A DNA stretch of 64,000 nucleotides from Rhodanobacter sp. LX-99 (GTDB lineage: Bacteria > Pseudomonadota > Gammaproteobacteria > Xanthomonadales > Rhodanobacteraceae), in contig NZ_JAHFVL010000001.1 in NCBI RefSeq assembly GCF_018599185.1, forward strand, positions 1,240,001-1,304,000. The letters run 5' to 3'. Position 1 is the stretch's first letter. Every line of letters begins with the position of its first letter. This document shows positions 35,197 through 44,026 of this stretch, in pieces. The translations under genes and the position numbers were made by a program. The notes under the pieces were generated by a model. The model had not been told where the DNA came from. It made no database searches and worked only from the letters and a program-made list of their open reading frames with translations.

Positions 35197-37695
35197 TTAT
35201 TGACCGCTCTGGTAAAGCGAGAGGTAGCGGCCGGCTGCGACGGCATAGGCGGCACGCGTGACCATGAGGCCCGGGTCGAAGTAGGCGTGCAGGGTTGGCT
35301 GCAGGTCGTACGGACCTTGGGTCACCGCGAAGCGCGCATTGATTACGCCGCGGTCCAGCGCCAGTTGCACGTAACCACGCAGGTTCGCCGGAATCGCGGC
35401 GGCATCGTCGAGCGGGATGCGCCGGCCATCGTAGAACGCCGTGAGGGTGCCAGTGAACGAACGCGCCTCATCCTGCAGCGCCAGGCTCTGCACCAGAGAG
35501 TAGGCGAGGCTGACCCGAGTGACGCCGTCGTTCGGCCGAAACGCGCCGGTCGACTGCAGAGTCATCACGCCATCCTGACTCTGACTGAGGTTGCGCAGGG
35601 CACCACCGCGGGCGATGGCCGACTCGGCAAAGGCATACGCGCTGTTGCTGATACCAAGGTCCGTAAAGCTCGGGGTGCCGGAGAACGGCAGATACTGGCG
35701 CACGCTGGTGCCCATCAGCAGGTATTGCGCCAGCTCGCTGCGCTTGAGCGCCTGGTCGGGGCGGAACTGCCCATTCCCATAGCCGTCGACGAGGCGGTTG
35801 GCGACGGCGAACTGGATCGCCTGCCTGGCCGGATGGTCGGCGATGTCATTGAGGCCGGTGTAACCGCCACTATTGAGGAAGCTGACCTCGCCGGTCACGG
35901 TGCCCGGTGCCGCGTAGCCGTTGGTGACCTTGAGCGGATCAAGGCCGGTGCCGGACAGCGAACCGATGCCGCGAACCGTGACCCGCCACACGCCGGGCTT
36001 GGCCGGTGCGCCCGTGGTCACCGTGTCACCGATTACCGGCAGCGCGATCGACGAGCCGTAACGCACGCCGTCCGGATCGATCAGGACGAGCGCCAACGTG
36101 TTGGCGTCAATGGTGGCACGTGCACTGACCCAGGCAGCCTCCGGCCCGACGACGAAGCTCTGTTCACCTACCGGTCCGATCGGGGCAAAGTTCACCGAGA
36201 ACGGTACCGGCGGGGCGCCTGCGACGAGCAGCTCACTGCTGTTGAATGCGTTCAATGCATTGACGGTCGCACCGAAGCCGGTGCGCACGCCGGCGGCCTC
36301 GGCCACCGCGGCATACGCATTGATATGGCCGGCACCGGCTTCCCACGGCAACCGGCCGGTCATGTTGGTTGCGGTGCGCCTGATGATGTCGCGGACGCCT
36401 GCCGGAGTCAGCTTCGGATTTGCCTCGAGCATCAGCGCGACAATGCCGGCCACATGCGGGGTGGCCATCGAGGTACCGCTCATCACGGTATAGAACGGCA
36501 GGTAAGCCGGGTCGATGATCTCGGCGTCCTGTTGCGCGGCCAGCGCCGGAAGCGTGCCTGTGCTGTCGCGAGTGGAGATGATGTCCACACCGGGTGCGAC
36601 GACGGTCGGCTGGTTGACATAGGTCCACTGCGCGCCGTCGGGCATCTTGAACGTGCCCGTTTCGCCGCGCTTGCCACGCGAGGAAAAATCGGTCAGCACG
36701 CCGTTCTTTTCGCCGGCGCCGACCGAGATCACCCACGGTGCCTGCGCATAGGGATTGTGGGTGTCCTCGCCCGGGCCGTCGTTGCCCGCGGCGAACACGC
36801 TGACAATGCCGCGTTTGTACAGCTCGTAACTGGCGATATTGACCGGGTTCAGCGGATCGAACTTGCCCGAGCTGCCCCAGGAGTTGCTGGTCACCCGGAT
36901 CGGGTTGGCGAAGCTGAACTGGTTGGTGGCGGCATAATCGAGTCCACCGACCGCATCGAGAATGAGCAATACCGCGCCGGAACCGTAGCCGACCAGGTCG
37001 GCACCGGGCGCCACGCCGCGGTACAGGCCATTCGAACGCGCGCCGGTGCCGCCGATGGTGCCGGCGCAGTGGGTGCCATGGCCCGAACCCCAATCGGTAT
37101 TGATCACACCCTCGACATAGGTGATCGGCAGCATCGAGTCGTACGCTGCCAGATTCGTCGCGCCCTGCGTGTTTTGCACCACGTGCGGACCGTACTGCAG
37201 GTCCATGTGGCTGCCGTCGACGCCGGAATCGTTCACCACCACACTCACGCCCTTGCCGCTGAACGGGATCGCGCGGTGGTAGTCGGCCGGGTTCTCGACC
37301 GCACGCGCGGCGCCGGAGATCTGGCGCGCCTCGCTGTTGAGGTACTGCAGCGGCGAGTTGAAATAGATCGAGACGACATCGTCGCGCTGCGCCAGCGCGC
37401 GGATCTCGTCCGGGGTCGCCAGCGCGCCGGCGATCGGCAGCGTGCGCATGGTCACGCCCTTGCTGATACCGAGCGCCCTGAGCGCGGCGACCTGGTCGGC
37501 GGTGACCGGGCCGGATTGCTGATAACTGATGACGACCTGCAATTGGTCCGTCGGCGCGGCAGCGCTCATCTTCGACAAGAGTTGCGGATCGAGCTGGGCA
37601 TCGGCCAGCGCAACGCCACTGGCGAGCAGGCCAGCTGCCACCGCGCAAAGGCGAAAGGTCCTGCGCTTGACGGTTGAAACAAACATGGACGGCAT
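35197..37695 (-). CDS. Exported S8 family serine protease with C-terminal SLH repeats
   Basis: An 832-residue exported subtilisin-like protease. From the ATG at 37695, with GGAG upstream, there is a signal peptide (CAVAAGLLASGVALADA). An inhibitor I9-like propeptide (about 45-115) follows. The catalytic domain has Asp156 (VVVNDSGVD), His206 (GSGHGTHCAGT), oxyanion Asn305 (FAAGNDGPG) and Ser409 (SGTSMATPHVAG). A beta-rich region (480-610) follows. The last 210 residues resemble three SLH units: QAIQFAVANRLVDGYGNGQF and RPDQALKRSELA; FAESAIARGG with FRPNDGVTRVSLAYSL; and YVQLALDRGVI with FDPGLMVTRAAYAVA. SLH units normally attach proteins to cell walls. They are unusual on a gammaproteobacterial protease, where peptidoglycan or outer-membrane attachment is possible. 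It is divergent from the exported protein at 38083. Confidence 0.9.
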   Translation of the reverse strand: MPSMFVSTVKRRTFRLCAVAAGLLASGVALADAQLDPQLLSKMSAAAPTDQLQVVISYQQSGPVTADQVAALRALGISKGVTMRTLPIAGALATPDEIRALAQRDDVVSIYFNSPLQYLNSEARQISGAARAVENPADYHRAIPFSGKGVSVVVNDSGVDGSHMDLQYGPHVVQNTQGATNLAAYDSMLPITYVEGVINTDWGSGHGTHCAGTIGGTGARSNGLYRGVAPGADLVGYGSGAVLLILDAVGGLDYAATNQFSFANPIRVTSNSWGSSGKFDPLNPVNIASYELYKRGIVSVFAAGNDGPGEDTHNPYAQAPWVISVGAGEKNGVLTDFSSRGKRGETGTFKMPDGAQWTYVNQPTVVAPGVDIISTRDSTGTLPALAAQQDAEIIDPAYLPFYTVMSGTSMATPHVAGIVALMLEANPKLTPAGVRDIIRRTATNMTGRLPWEAGAGHINAYAAVAEAAGVRTGFGATVNALNAFNSSELLVAGAPPVPFSVNFAPIGPVGEQSFVVGPEAAWVSARATIDANTLALVLIDPDGVRYGSSIALPVIGDTVTTGAPAKPGVWRVTVRGIGSLSGTGLDPLKVTNGYAAPGTVTGEVSFLNSGGYTGLNDIADHPARQAIQFAVANRLVDGYGNGQFRPDQALKRSELAQYLLMGTSVRQYLPFSGTPSFTDLGISNSAYAFAESAIARGGALRNLSQSQDGVMTLQSTGAFRPNDGVTRVSLAYSLVQSLALQDEARSFTGTLTAFYDGRRIPLDDAAAIPANLRGYVQLALDRGVINARFAVTQGPYDLQPTLHAYFDPGLMVTRAAYAVAAGRYLSLYQSGQ

Positions 37696-38082
37696 AGTGA
37701 TGGCTCCGGAGATTGGCCCGCCGGGATGGGGCGCCAGCGGAGTATTCGCGCCGATGCTGCGGTTCTCCCATCCGGAGTTGCATCCATCCGTGGCAGGGGA
37801 AATCACCTACGCCCCGCTTCCCGGCATCACGGCTCGTGCCGGGCCCGCATGCGGCGACCCGGAACAGGATCTGCGGACACTGGATGTGCGCCCATGAGCG
37901 GGCCGCGCGTGTTCCGCCCGGCCCCGAACCAAGCTGCAGCGTCCATCCGCCACACCACACGCATCCGTACTGGGTGAATCCCCCTACTGGCACGGTCAGG
38001 CCATATCGACTAGCTTCGGCTGGATCGCAAAATTTTCCGAGCGCTGCCGACCGGCCGTCGGCGCCGCATCCAGGAGTTCGCC
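37696..38082. promoter_or_regulatory. 387-base divergent intergenic region with a repeated inverted motif
   Basis: No gene was found. Two similar sequences face outward in opposite orientation: TAGGTGATTTCCCCTGC followed by CACGG (minus strand, 37809-37788) and TGGGTGAATCCCCCTAC followed after three bases by CACGG (plus strand, 37971-37995). One is upstream of each divergent gene, so they could be binding sites of a shared regulator. Confidence 0.4.
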
Positions 38083-38925
38083 ATGCTGAAATCCACCCTC
38101 GCTGCCAAGCTGTTGCTCGGTTCCGTTCTCGGTCTGTGCGCATCACTGGCGTCAGCGCAGAACCTGCCGGTCACGGTGGCCGTCGCCGGCAACGTGGCAA
38201 CGGTGCGGGTCGACCTGCCCACGCAGCAGACACTGGCCGAAGTGATCCTGACCTTCGACGACAGCCTCGGCCTGAATGCCGGCAGCCTCGGCGTAAGCGC
38301 ACGGCTGGTGGATGCGTCGGACCCGGCGCTGCTGTCGCGACTGCCCGACGGCAGCTTGAACCGGCTGGATCCGTCATTCCCGCTGATGGTCACGATCGAA
38401 CCGCCGACACTCGGCGGGCTCAGCTTTCAGCGCACGGTGCGCGTCGAGGTGCATACGCATGCGCTGGCCTATGCGGCCGGCAGCCAGCTGCGCCTGTTCA
38501 AGGCGCCGCTGAACGGCAGCTTCCGCGACATCACCGACGAGATTGCGCCAGGCAGTGTGCGCGCACGCGGCACCACCGGAGGCTTCTCGCAGTTCCTGGT
38601 GCTGGCCGATCTGCGCCCTACCAGCACGGTGGTGACCGGCAAGTTCGCCCGGCTGCAGTCGCTGATCGCGCTGCTGCCGCTGTCCGAACGCGGGCCGCTG
38701 CAGGTGAACGCGGACACGGCGCAGAGCGCGCTGGACCAGGGCCAGTACGGCGATGCGTTGGCCGCGCTCGACCAGCTGCGCGCGCGCGTGGCGACCCGGG
38801 CCGGCACGGCCATCCCGTCGCAATGGCGCGCCACCCGCGACACCGACAACCAGGCCGGCGAACTGCTGGCCGCCACCGCCACGCTCTCGTTCAGCATCGG
38901 CTATCAGCGCGATTTCGGTCGCTGA
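38083..38925 (+). CDS. Exported protein of unknown function
   Basis: A 280-residue protein with a clear Sec signal peptide (MLKSTLAAKLLLGSVLGLCA, cleavage after ASAQ). The middle is beta-rich (VAVAGNVATVRVDLPTQQTL, TVRVEVHTHALAYAAGSQLR). The C-terminal third is helical, with a stretch about discrete units (ALDQGQYGDALAALDQLRAR). No catalytic motif is visible and there are no cysteines in the mature part. It may belong to a Xanthomonadales-specific DUF family, which I cannot name with certainty. It is divergent from the SLH protease and lies upstream of the FHA-GAF signalling operon, so it could be exported cargo or part of the same envelope response. Confidence 0.7.
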   Translation: MLKSTLAAKLLLGSVLGLCASLASAQNLPVTVAVAGNVATVRVDLPTQQTLAEVILTFDDSLGLNAGSLGVSARLVDASDPALLSRLPDGSLNRLDPSFPLMVTIEPPTLGGLSFQRTVRVEVHTHALAYAAGSQLRLFKAPLNGSFRDITDEIAPGSVRARGTTGGFSQFLVLADLRPTSTVVTGKFARLQSLIALLPLSERGPLQVNADTAQSALDQGQYGDALAALDQLRARVATRAGTAIPSQWRATRDTDNQAGELLAATATLSFSIGYQRDFGR

Positions 38926-39038
38926 GACACGCGCTAGCGCGGGCCCGGCCCCATGCACGCCACGGCGACCGCGATGCTTCGCCACGACGGTGCGCGCGAA
39001 TGCCTGCGCGTGCGGATGCTGCACGCTAAGATGCCTGC

Positions 39039-39950
39039 ATGCAGGCACGGCTGACCGCATTTGTCCCCGACAGCGCCGCTATCACCCGCTCCCTGAGCCC
39101 AGGTGAACGGCTACGGATCGGCCGTGGCGACGACTGCGATCTGTTGCTGGCGCACCCCTCGATATCGCGCCTCCACGCCGAACTCGTCGTCAGCGGCGAC
39201 CGCTGGCGCCTGACCGACCTGCGCAGCAAGAACGGCAGCTTCGTCGAAGGCGCCCAGGTCGCCTCCACGCTGCTCGAATCCTCCTGCTGGCTGCGCTTCG
39301 GCGACGTGCACTGCGAATTCGCGGCGCTCGACGCTGCCGCGGTGGAAGCCGATGCCCGGCGCTGGCACGAGCGCCACGGCGCCGCTGCCGCCCATACCGT
39401 CCGACTCGACACGATCGCCCATGGCGGCGACCCGGAAGCCGCTCCCGGCCAGGCACTGCTCGAAGCCAGCCTGCGCGCGGTGGCCGAGCTCGCCGGCTGC
39501 AGCCGCGGCTTCCTGCTGATCGACGAGCACGATCACTACCGCGTCCGTGCGGCGCTCGCGCTCGACCCGGCGCAGATGGTCGGACGCGAATTCGCCGGCA
39601 GCCTCGGGGCGGTCACCCGCGCCATCGAACAGCGCCGCGCGGTCGTGTTCAACGACATCGGCGGCGACGCATGGCCCGGCGCGTGCGCCTCGGTAGTCCA
39701 GGGCGGGTTGCGCACGCTGGTGTGCCTGCCGCTGCTCGACGATGATCGCGTACTCGGCGCGATCTATGCCGACCGGCGCGAAGCGGGGCCGCCGCTGACC
39801 ACACTCGACCTGGAGCTGCTGGAAGCGTTCGCCGACCGCACCGCCCTGTGGCTCAGCGCACACCGCGCGAGCGACGCTCTGGCCCCGCGTTCGCCGGTGC
39901 CGGTCGACTGGGACCGCATCCTCGCCGGACCGGTGGTGCAGAGCGGATGA
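39039..39950 (+). CDS. FHA and GAF domain protein
   Basis: A 303-residue cytoplasmic protein. The N-terminal FHA domain (about 20-95) shows LRIGRGDDCDLLLAHPSISR followed by LHAEL and LRSKNGSFVEG, the phosphothreonine-binding residues of the family. A GAF domain occupies about 135-270 (ASLRAVAELAGCSRGFLLID, LVCLPLLDDDRVLGAIYADR). The stop overlaps the start of a Ser/Thr kinase by ATGA, so the FHA domain probably docks on that kinase or a phosphorylated partner. The GAF ligand is unknown. Confidence 0.9.
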   Translation: MQARLTAFVPDSAAITRSLSPGERLRIGRGDDCDLLLAHPSISRLHAELVVSGDRWRLTDLRSKNGSFVEGAQVASTLLESSCWLRFGDVHCEFAALDAAAVEADARRWHERHGAAAAHTVRLDTIAHGGDPEAAPGQALLEASLRAVAELAGCSRGFLLIDEHDHYRVRAALALDPAQMVGREFAGSLGAVTRAIEQRRAVVFNDIGGDAWPGACASVVQGGLRTLVCLPLLDDDRVLGAIYADRREAGPPLTTLDLELLEAFADRTALWLSAHRASDALAPRSPVPVDWDRILAGPVVQSG

Positions 39951-42900
39951 GCCAGCCCACCGCCACCGGCATCTATGCGCAAATGGATCTCGCCCCCGGC
40001 ACCCTGCTGGCCGGGCGTTTTCGTATCGAGGCGCTGCTCGGCGTGGGCGGCATGGGCGTGGTCTACCGTGCCCGCGACATCGCGCTCGACGTACCGGTGG
40101 CGATCAAGCTGTTGCGGCCGGAACTGGCGATGCGGCCGGATTCGTTCGAGCGCTTCCGCCAGGAGCTGCTGCTCGCGCGCCAGGTGTCGAGCCCGCATGT
40201 GGTGCGCATCCACGACCTCGCCCAGCACGACGGCCATTGGCTGATCAGCATGGACTACGTCGATGGGGAAGGACTGGACCATCGCATCGACCGTGACCCG
40301 CTGCCGCTCGAGGATGCGCTGCGGATCGCGCGACAGATTGCGCTCGGCCTGCAGGCGGCGCATGCGCGCGGGGTGGTGCATCGCGACCTCAAGCCGGCCA
40401 ACGTGCTGATCGACCGCCAGGGCAATGCCTACATCAGCGATTTCGGCGTCGCCCGCTCGCTCGCCAGCAGCGGCCTTACCCACGCCGGCATGGGCGGCGT
40501 GGTCGGCACGCCCGACTACCTCTCGCCGGAGCAGGCGCGCGGTGACCCGGTCGACACGCGCAGCGACCTCTACGCGCTGGGCCTGATCCTGCACGAGATG
40601 TTGACCGGCATGCCCGCGTTCCGGAGCGCCACCGCCGCCGAGGCGATCGCGCAACGGCTGGTGCGCTCGCCGCCACCGGTCACGCGCGAACGCCCCGACC
40701 TGCCAGGCTGGGTTGCGCGGCTTGCCGAACGGCTGTTGCGACCGCAGCCCGCGCATCGGCTGCCGGATGCGGCCGCGGCGATCGAGGCGATCGATCGCCG
40801 CGCGATGCCGCACGATTTCCGCCCGCGCCGACGTGCATGGTTCGCGATGGCGGCCTTGCTGGCCCTGGTCGGTGTCGGCGGCACGCTGTGGTGGACAACA
40901 CGCGACAGGGGCGCCGCCGTCGCCGCGCCGCCGCTGCACCGTGTGCTGGTGCTGCCGCTGCGCGGTGCGGCGGTGCCGGTGCCGCGTCTGGTCGCGCTGG
41001 ATGCTTACCTGCGCGCAACCATCTTCGCCCTGCCCGGCGTGGCCAGCGTCGATACCGAACGAACACACCAGGCGCTGCGCCAGCTCGATGCGGCCGGCAG
41101 CGACCCCGATCCGGCCACGCTGCGTCGCCTCGTCGTCGCCGACCGCACGTTGTCCTCCGAACTGCGCCAACGCGAAGGCCACTGGTACGTGCACGCCGAA
41201 CTGCGCGGGGACCGCGCCGCGGCACAGGCCCTCGACGGCCCGCCCGCGGCTGACGCCGTCGCCGCGTTCCGCGCGTGGCTGACGCAGCCGGCCCTGGGTC
41301 GCGCACTCGGCACGGATACGGCCGTACCGGAACTGCGCCTGCCCGCCGCGACTGCCACGCTCGACGCGTTCGGTGCCGCCTTGCAGGCGCGTGAGGGCGA
41401 CAAGTTCGCCGCGGCGCTGGACGGTCTGCGCGCCATCACCAAGAGCGAACGCAACGATCCCGTGCTGTGGCTGGTCCAGCTCCGGCTGGCGCAGGCGATC
41501 GGCGAGCGCGACATCGCGCGCGATGCGATCGAACAGGGACAACGCGCCGCCAATACGGCGCCTGCACGGTTGCAGCGCGTGTTTGCCGCGGAGCATGCGC
41601 TGCACGACGGCGACGTGCCCGGCGCGATCGCGCAATGGCGTACGCAACTCGCGCAGACTCCCGACGATACCCTGACCGATCTGCAGCTCGCGCGCGCCCA
41701 GGGCAGCGGCGGCGATTACGGCGCCGCGATCGCCCGGTTGACGCTATTCACCACGCGCGACAGCGACGACCCGCGCGCCTGGTTCGAGCTGGGCAAGTTC
41801 TCGATCCTGCAGGGCGAAGCGAGACGCGCTGTCGACGACTACCTGGTGCGTGCGCTGGTGCTGTACAAGCGCAGCCGCAACCTCTACGGCGTGGCCACGA
41901 CGGTCAACGCGCTCGGCATCGGCTACAGCCGCCTCGGCCAGACCGCCAACGCCGAGGAGCAATACCGCAAGGCAGTGGCATTGCAACGCGAGGTCGGCAA
42001 CCGTCGCGGCGTGGCCACCAGCCTGCGCAATCTTGCCAACGTGCTGAGCCTGCGCGGTGCCTTCGACGAGGCGGGCGACGAGCTCGCGCAGGCCCGCGCG
42101 CTGAATGCCGAACTCGACGACCGCGAGGGTCTGGCCGCAGTCGACAACGAACTCGGTGTGCTCGCCGAGGAACGCGGCGACTATCGCGGCGCGCTCGAAG
42201 CCTACCGTCGCGCCCTGCAGGGCTGGCAGCAGGCCGGCGACGCGCACGGACTGGCGCAGGCGCTCAACGATATCGGCTTCGCCAACTACCAGCTCGGCCA
42301 CTACGACGATGCGCAGAGCTACTGGCAGCGTGCCGCAGAGAGCGACGCCGGACTCGGCGACACCGGTCGCATCCGCACCGGGCAGAACCTGGGCCTGCTG
42401 GCTGCAGCGCGCGGCCGCTGGCAGCAGGCCGGCGAACTGCAGCAACGCGCACTGGCCGAAGCCGAGAAACAGCAGATGCCCGAGGAGACCGCCGTGAGCC
42501 GGCGCAACCTGGCCGAACTCGCGCTGATGCAGGGCGACGTGGCCGGCTCGCTCGCCCAGGCCGACAAGGCGATCGCCCTGTTCCGCCAGCGCGAGGACCG
42601 GCGTGGCGAAGCCGACACGCGCCTGCTGCGCGTGCAGGCCCTGCTCGCCGCGGGCGCCGCAACCGACGCGCAACGCGAACTCAAGCCACTCGAAGCGGGC
42701 GACGCCGGCGCTTCCCGCGAACAGCGCGCGCGCGTCGAAATCGCGCGCGCGGAGCTGGCGCTGCATGCCGACCAGACGCGCGAGGCGAGCGCGGCACTGG
42801 ATCGCGCGCAGCCGTTGGCCGACGCCTCGGGCGTGCGCGAACTGCAGTTGCGGGTGGCGCTGCTGCGCGCACGCATCGACCCGCGCGCCGATGCCGGACT

Positions 42901-43240
42901 GGACGCGGCGACTGCAGCGCTCGGCAACGCCGAATTGCGGCTGGACTGGCTGACCCTGGCGATGCAGCGTGCGCTTGCCGCGCACGATGCCGCCGCCGCG
43001 CTGCGCGCCTACCGCGAGGCGACCAGCCTGATGCGCGGCAGCGAGGTGCTCGATGCGGCGCAAATCCACACCCTTGGCGCACGCGCCCAGCGCCTGGCCG
43101 GCGACAACCCCGCCGCGGCAGACGCCGAGCACGCCGCGACTGTCGCGCTGGCCGGCTTCCGCGCCAAACTGCCTGCCGACCTGCGCGGCGCGGCCGGCAC
43201 ATCCGTCCAGCGCATGGGAATGGGCGAAACTACGCCATGA
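39947..43240 (+). CDS. Transmembrane Ser/Thr protein kinase with TPR ectodomain
   Basis: A 1097-residue Hanks-type kinase. The kinase domain (about 25-285) has the glycine loop LGVGGMGVVY, Lys54 in AIKLL, HRDLKPANV (catalytic Asp147), DFG at 165-167 and SPEQA. A basic stop (PRRR) and one TM helix (about 297-316) follow. The rest, predicted outside the cytoplasm, begins with a TolB-like segment (HRVLVLPLRGAAVPVPRLVA). It then carries many TPR-like repeats (about 430-960), for example GVATTVNALGIGYSRLGQTA, GVATSLRNLANVLSLRGAFD and GLAQALNDIGFANYQLGHYD. The start at 39947 overlaps the FHA-GAF gene, and the stop overlaps the histidine kinase gene, both by ATGA. Confidence 0.93.
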   Translation: MSQPTATGIYAQMDLAPGTLLAGRFRIEALLGVGGMGVVYRARDIALDVPVAIKLLRPELAMRPDSFERFRQELLLARQVSSPHVVRIHDLAQHDGHWLISMDYVDGEGLDHRIDRDPLPLEDALRIARQIALGLQAAHARGVVHRDLKPANVLIDRQGNAYISDFGVARSLASSGLTHAGMGGVVGTPDYLSPEQARGDPVDTRSDLYALGLILHEMLTGMPAFRSATAAEAIAQRLVRSPPPVTRERPDLPGWVARLAERLLRPQPAHRLPDAAAAIEAIDRRAMPHDFRPRRRAWFAMAALLALVGVGGTLWWTTRDRGAAVAAPPLHRVLVLPLRGAAVPVPRLVALDAYLRATIFALPGVASVDTERTHQALRQLDAAGSDPDPATLRRLVVADRTLSSELRQREGHWYVHAELRGDRAAAQALDGPPAADAVAAFRAWLTQPALGRALGTDTAVPELRLPAATATLDAFGAALQAREGDKFAAALDGLRAITKSERNDPVLWLVQLRLAQAIGERDIARDAIEQGQRAANTAPARLQRVFAAEHALHDGDVPGAIAQWRTQLAQTPDDTLTDLQLARAQGSGGDYGAAIARLTLFTTRDSDDPRAWFELGKFSILQGEARRAVDDYLVRALVLYKRSRNLYGVATTVNALGIGYSRLGQTANAEEQYRKAVALQREVGNRRGVATSLRNLANVLSLRGAFDEAGDELAQARALNAELDDREGLAAVDNELGVLAEERGDYRGALEAYRRALQGWQQAGDAHGLAQALNDIGFANYQLGHYDDAQSYWQRAAESDAGLGDTGRIRTGQNLGLLAAARGRWQQAGELQQRALAEAEKQQMPEETAVSRRNLAELALMQGDVAGSLAQADKAIALFRQREDRRGEADTRLLRVQALLAAGAATDAQRELKPLEAGDAGASREQRARVEIARAELALHADQTREASAALDRAQPLADASGVRELQLRVALLRARIDPRADAGLDAATAALGNAELRLDWLTLAMQRALAAHDAAAALRAYREATSLMRGSEVLDAAQIHTLGARAQRLAGDNPAAADAEHAATVALAGFRAKLPADLRGAAGTSVQRMGMGETTP

Positions 43241-43968
43241 CTCGCGATGCTCCCCCCACGCCCGCCGAAGCCCGGATGCGATACCAGCAGCTGCTGCAAC
43301 GACTCGAAGCGAACGAGCGTGAGTTCCACCGTCTGGGTCGCTCGGTGTTGCGCGTACAGGAAGATGAGCGGCGCCGCCTCGCGCGCGACCTGCATGACGG
43401 CATCGGCCAGAACCTGACCGCGCTCAAGCACCGCCTCGCGCAGATCGGCGATGCATTGCCGGCGGAACTCAAGGCGTTGCGCGCCAGCCTCGACGACGCG
43501 GTCACGCTGTGTTCCGACACCCTCGACGATACCCGTCAGCTCTCGCGCCTGCTGCGTCCGCCGATCCTCGACGACCTCGGTCTCGAACCGGCGCTGCGCT
43601 GGCTGGCGCGCAGCCTGGGCGAAGCCGCCGGCATCGCGATCGCGGTGGAGATCGAGCCAATGCCAAGCCTCGATGGCGAACTGCAAACGCTGCTGTTCCG
43701 CATCACCCAGGAAGCGCTCAACAACGTGGTCAAGCATGCCGGCGCACACAGCGTGCTGGTGCATCTGGTCGAGCGCGGTGGCCGCCTGCAGTTGCAAATC
43801 GTCGATGACGGCTGCGGCTTCGACCCGGAACGCGCGCAGGCTGTCGGCGGCATTGGCCTGGGCGGCATCCGCGAACGCCTGCAACTGTTCAACGGCCAGC
43901 TCGAATTGCGCTCCGCTGCCGGCCACGGCACCCGTCTGCGCGCGCTGGTGCCGCTCGACAGCCGCTGA
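43237..43968 (+). CDS. Soluble NarL-type histidine kinase (HisKA_3)
   Basis: A 243-residue kinase with no membrane helix and no recognisable sensor domain, only an N-terminal coiled-coil stretch (about 10-40). The phosphoacceptor is His53 in RRRLARDLHDGIGQNLTALK, typical of the HisKA_3 family. The ATPase domain has EALNNVVKHAGA, VDDGCGFDP and GIGLGGIRERL. It is coupled by ATGA to the Ser/Thr kinase gene and followed by its likely response regulator after 58 bases. The signal may therefore come from the kinase/FHA proteins rather than from a domain of its own. Confidence 0.93.
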   Translation: MTRDAPPTPAEARMRYQQLLQRLEANEREFHRLGRSVLRVQEDERRRLARDLHDGIGQNLTALKHRLAQIGDALPAELKALRASLDDAVTLCSDTLDDTRQLSRLLRPPILDDLGLEPALRWLARSLGEAAGIAIAVEIEPMPSLDGELQTLLFRITQEALNNVVKHAGAHSVLVHLVERGGRLQLQIVDDGCGFDPERAQAVGGIGLGGIRERLQLFNGQLELRSAAGHGTRLRALVPLDSR

Positions 43969-44026
43969 GCGGCGCATACCGGCCCTGCGCTTGACGCAGT
44001 TGAAGATGGCATGCAGGGTATGCCGC

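Noticed and set aside
35140..37677. An 845-codon plus-strand frame opposite the subtilase
   Set aside because: The minus strand encodes a protease with a full catalytic triad, so this frame is its shadow.
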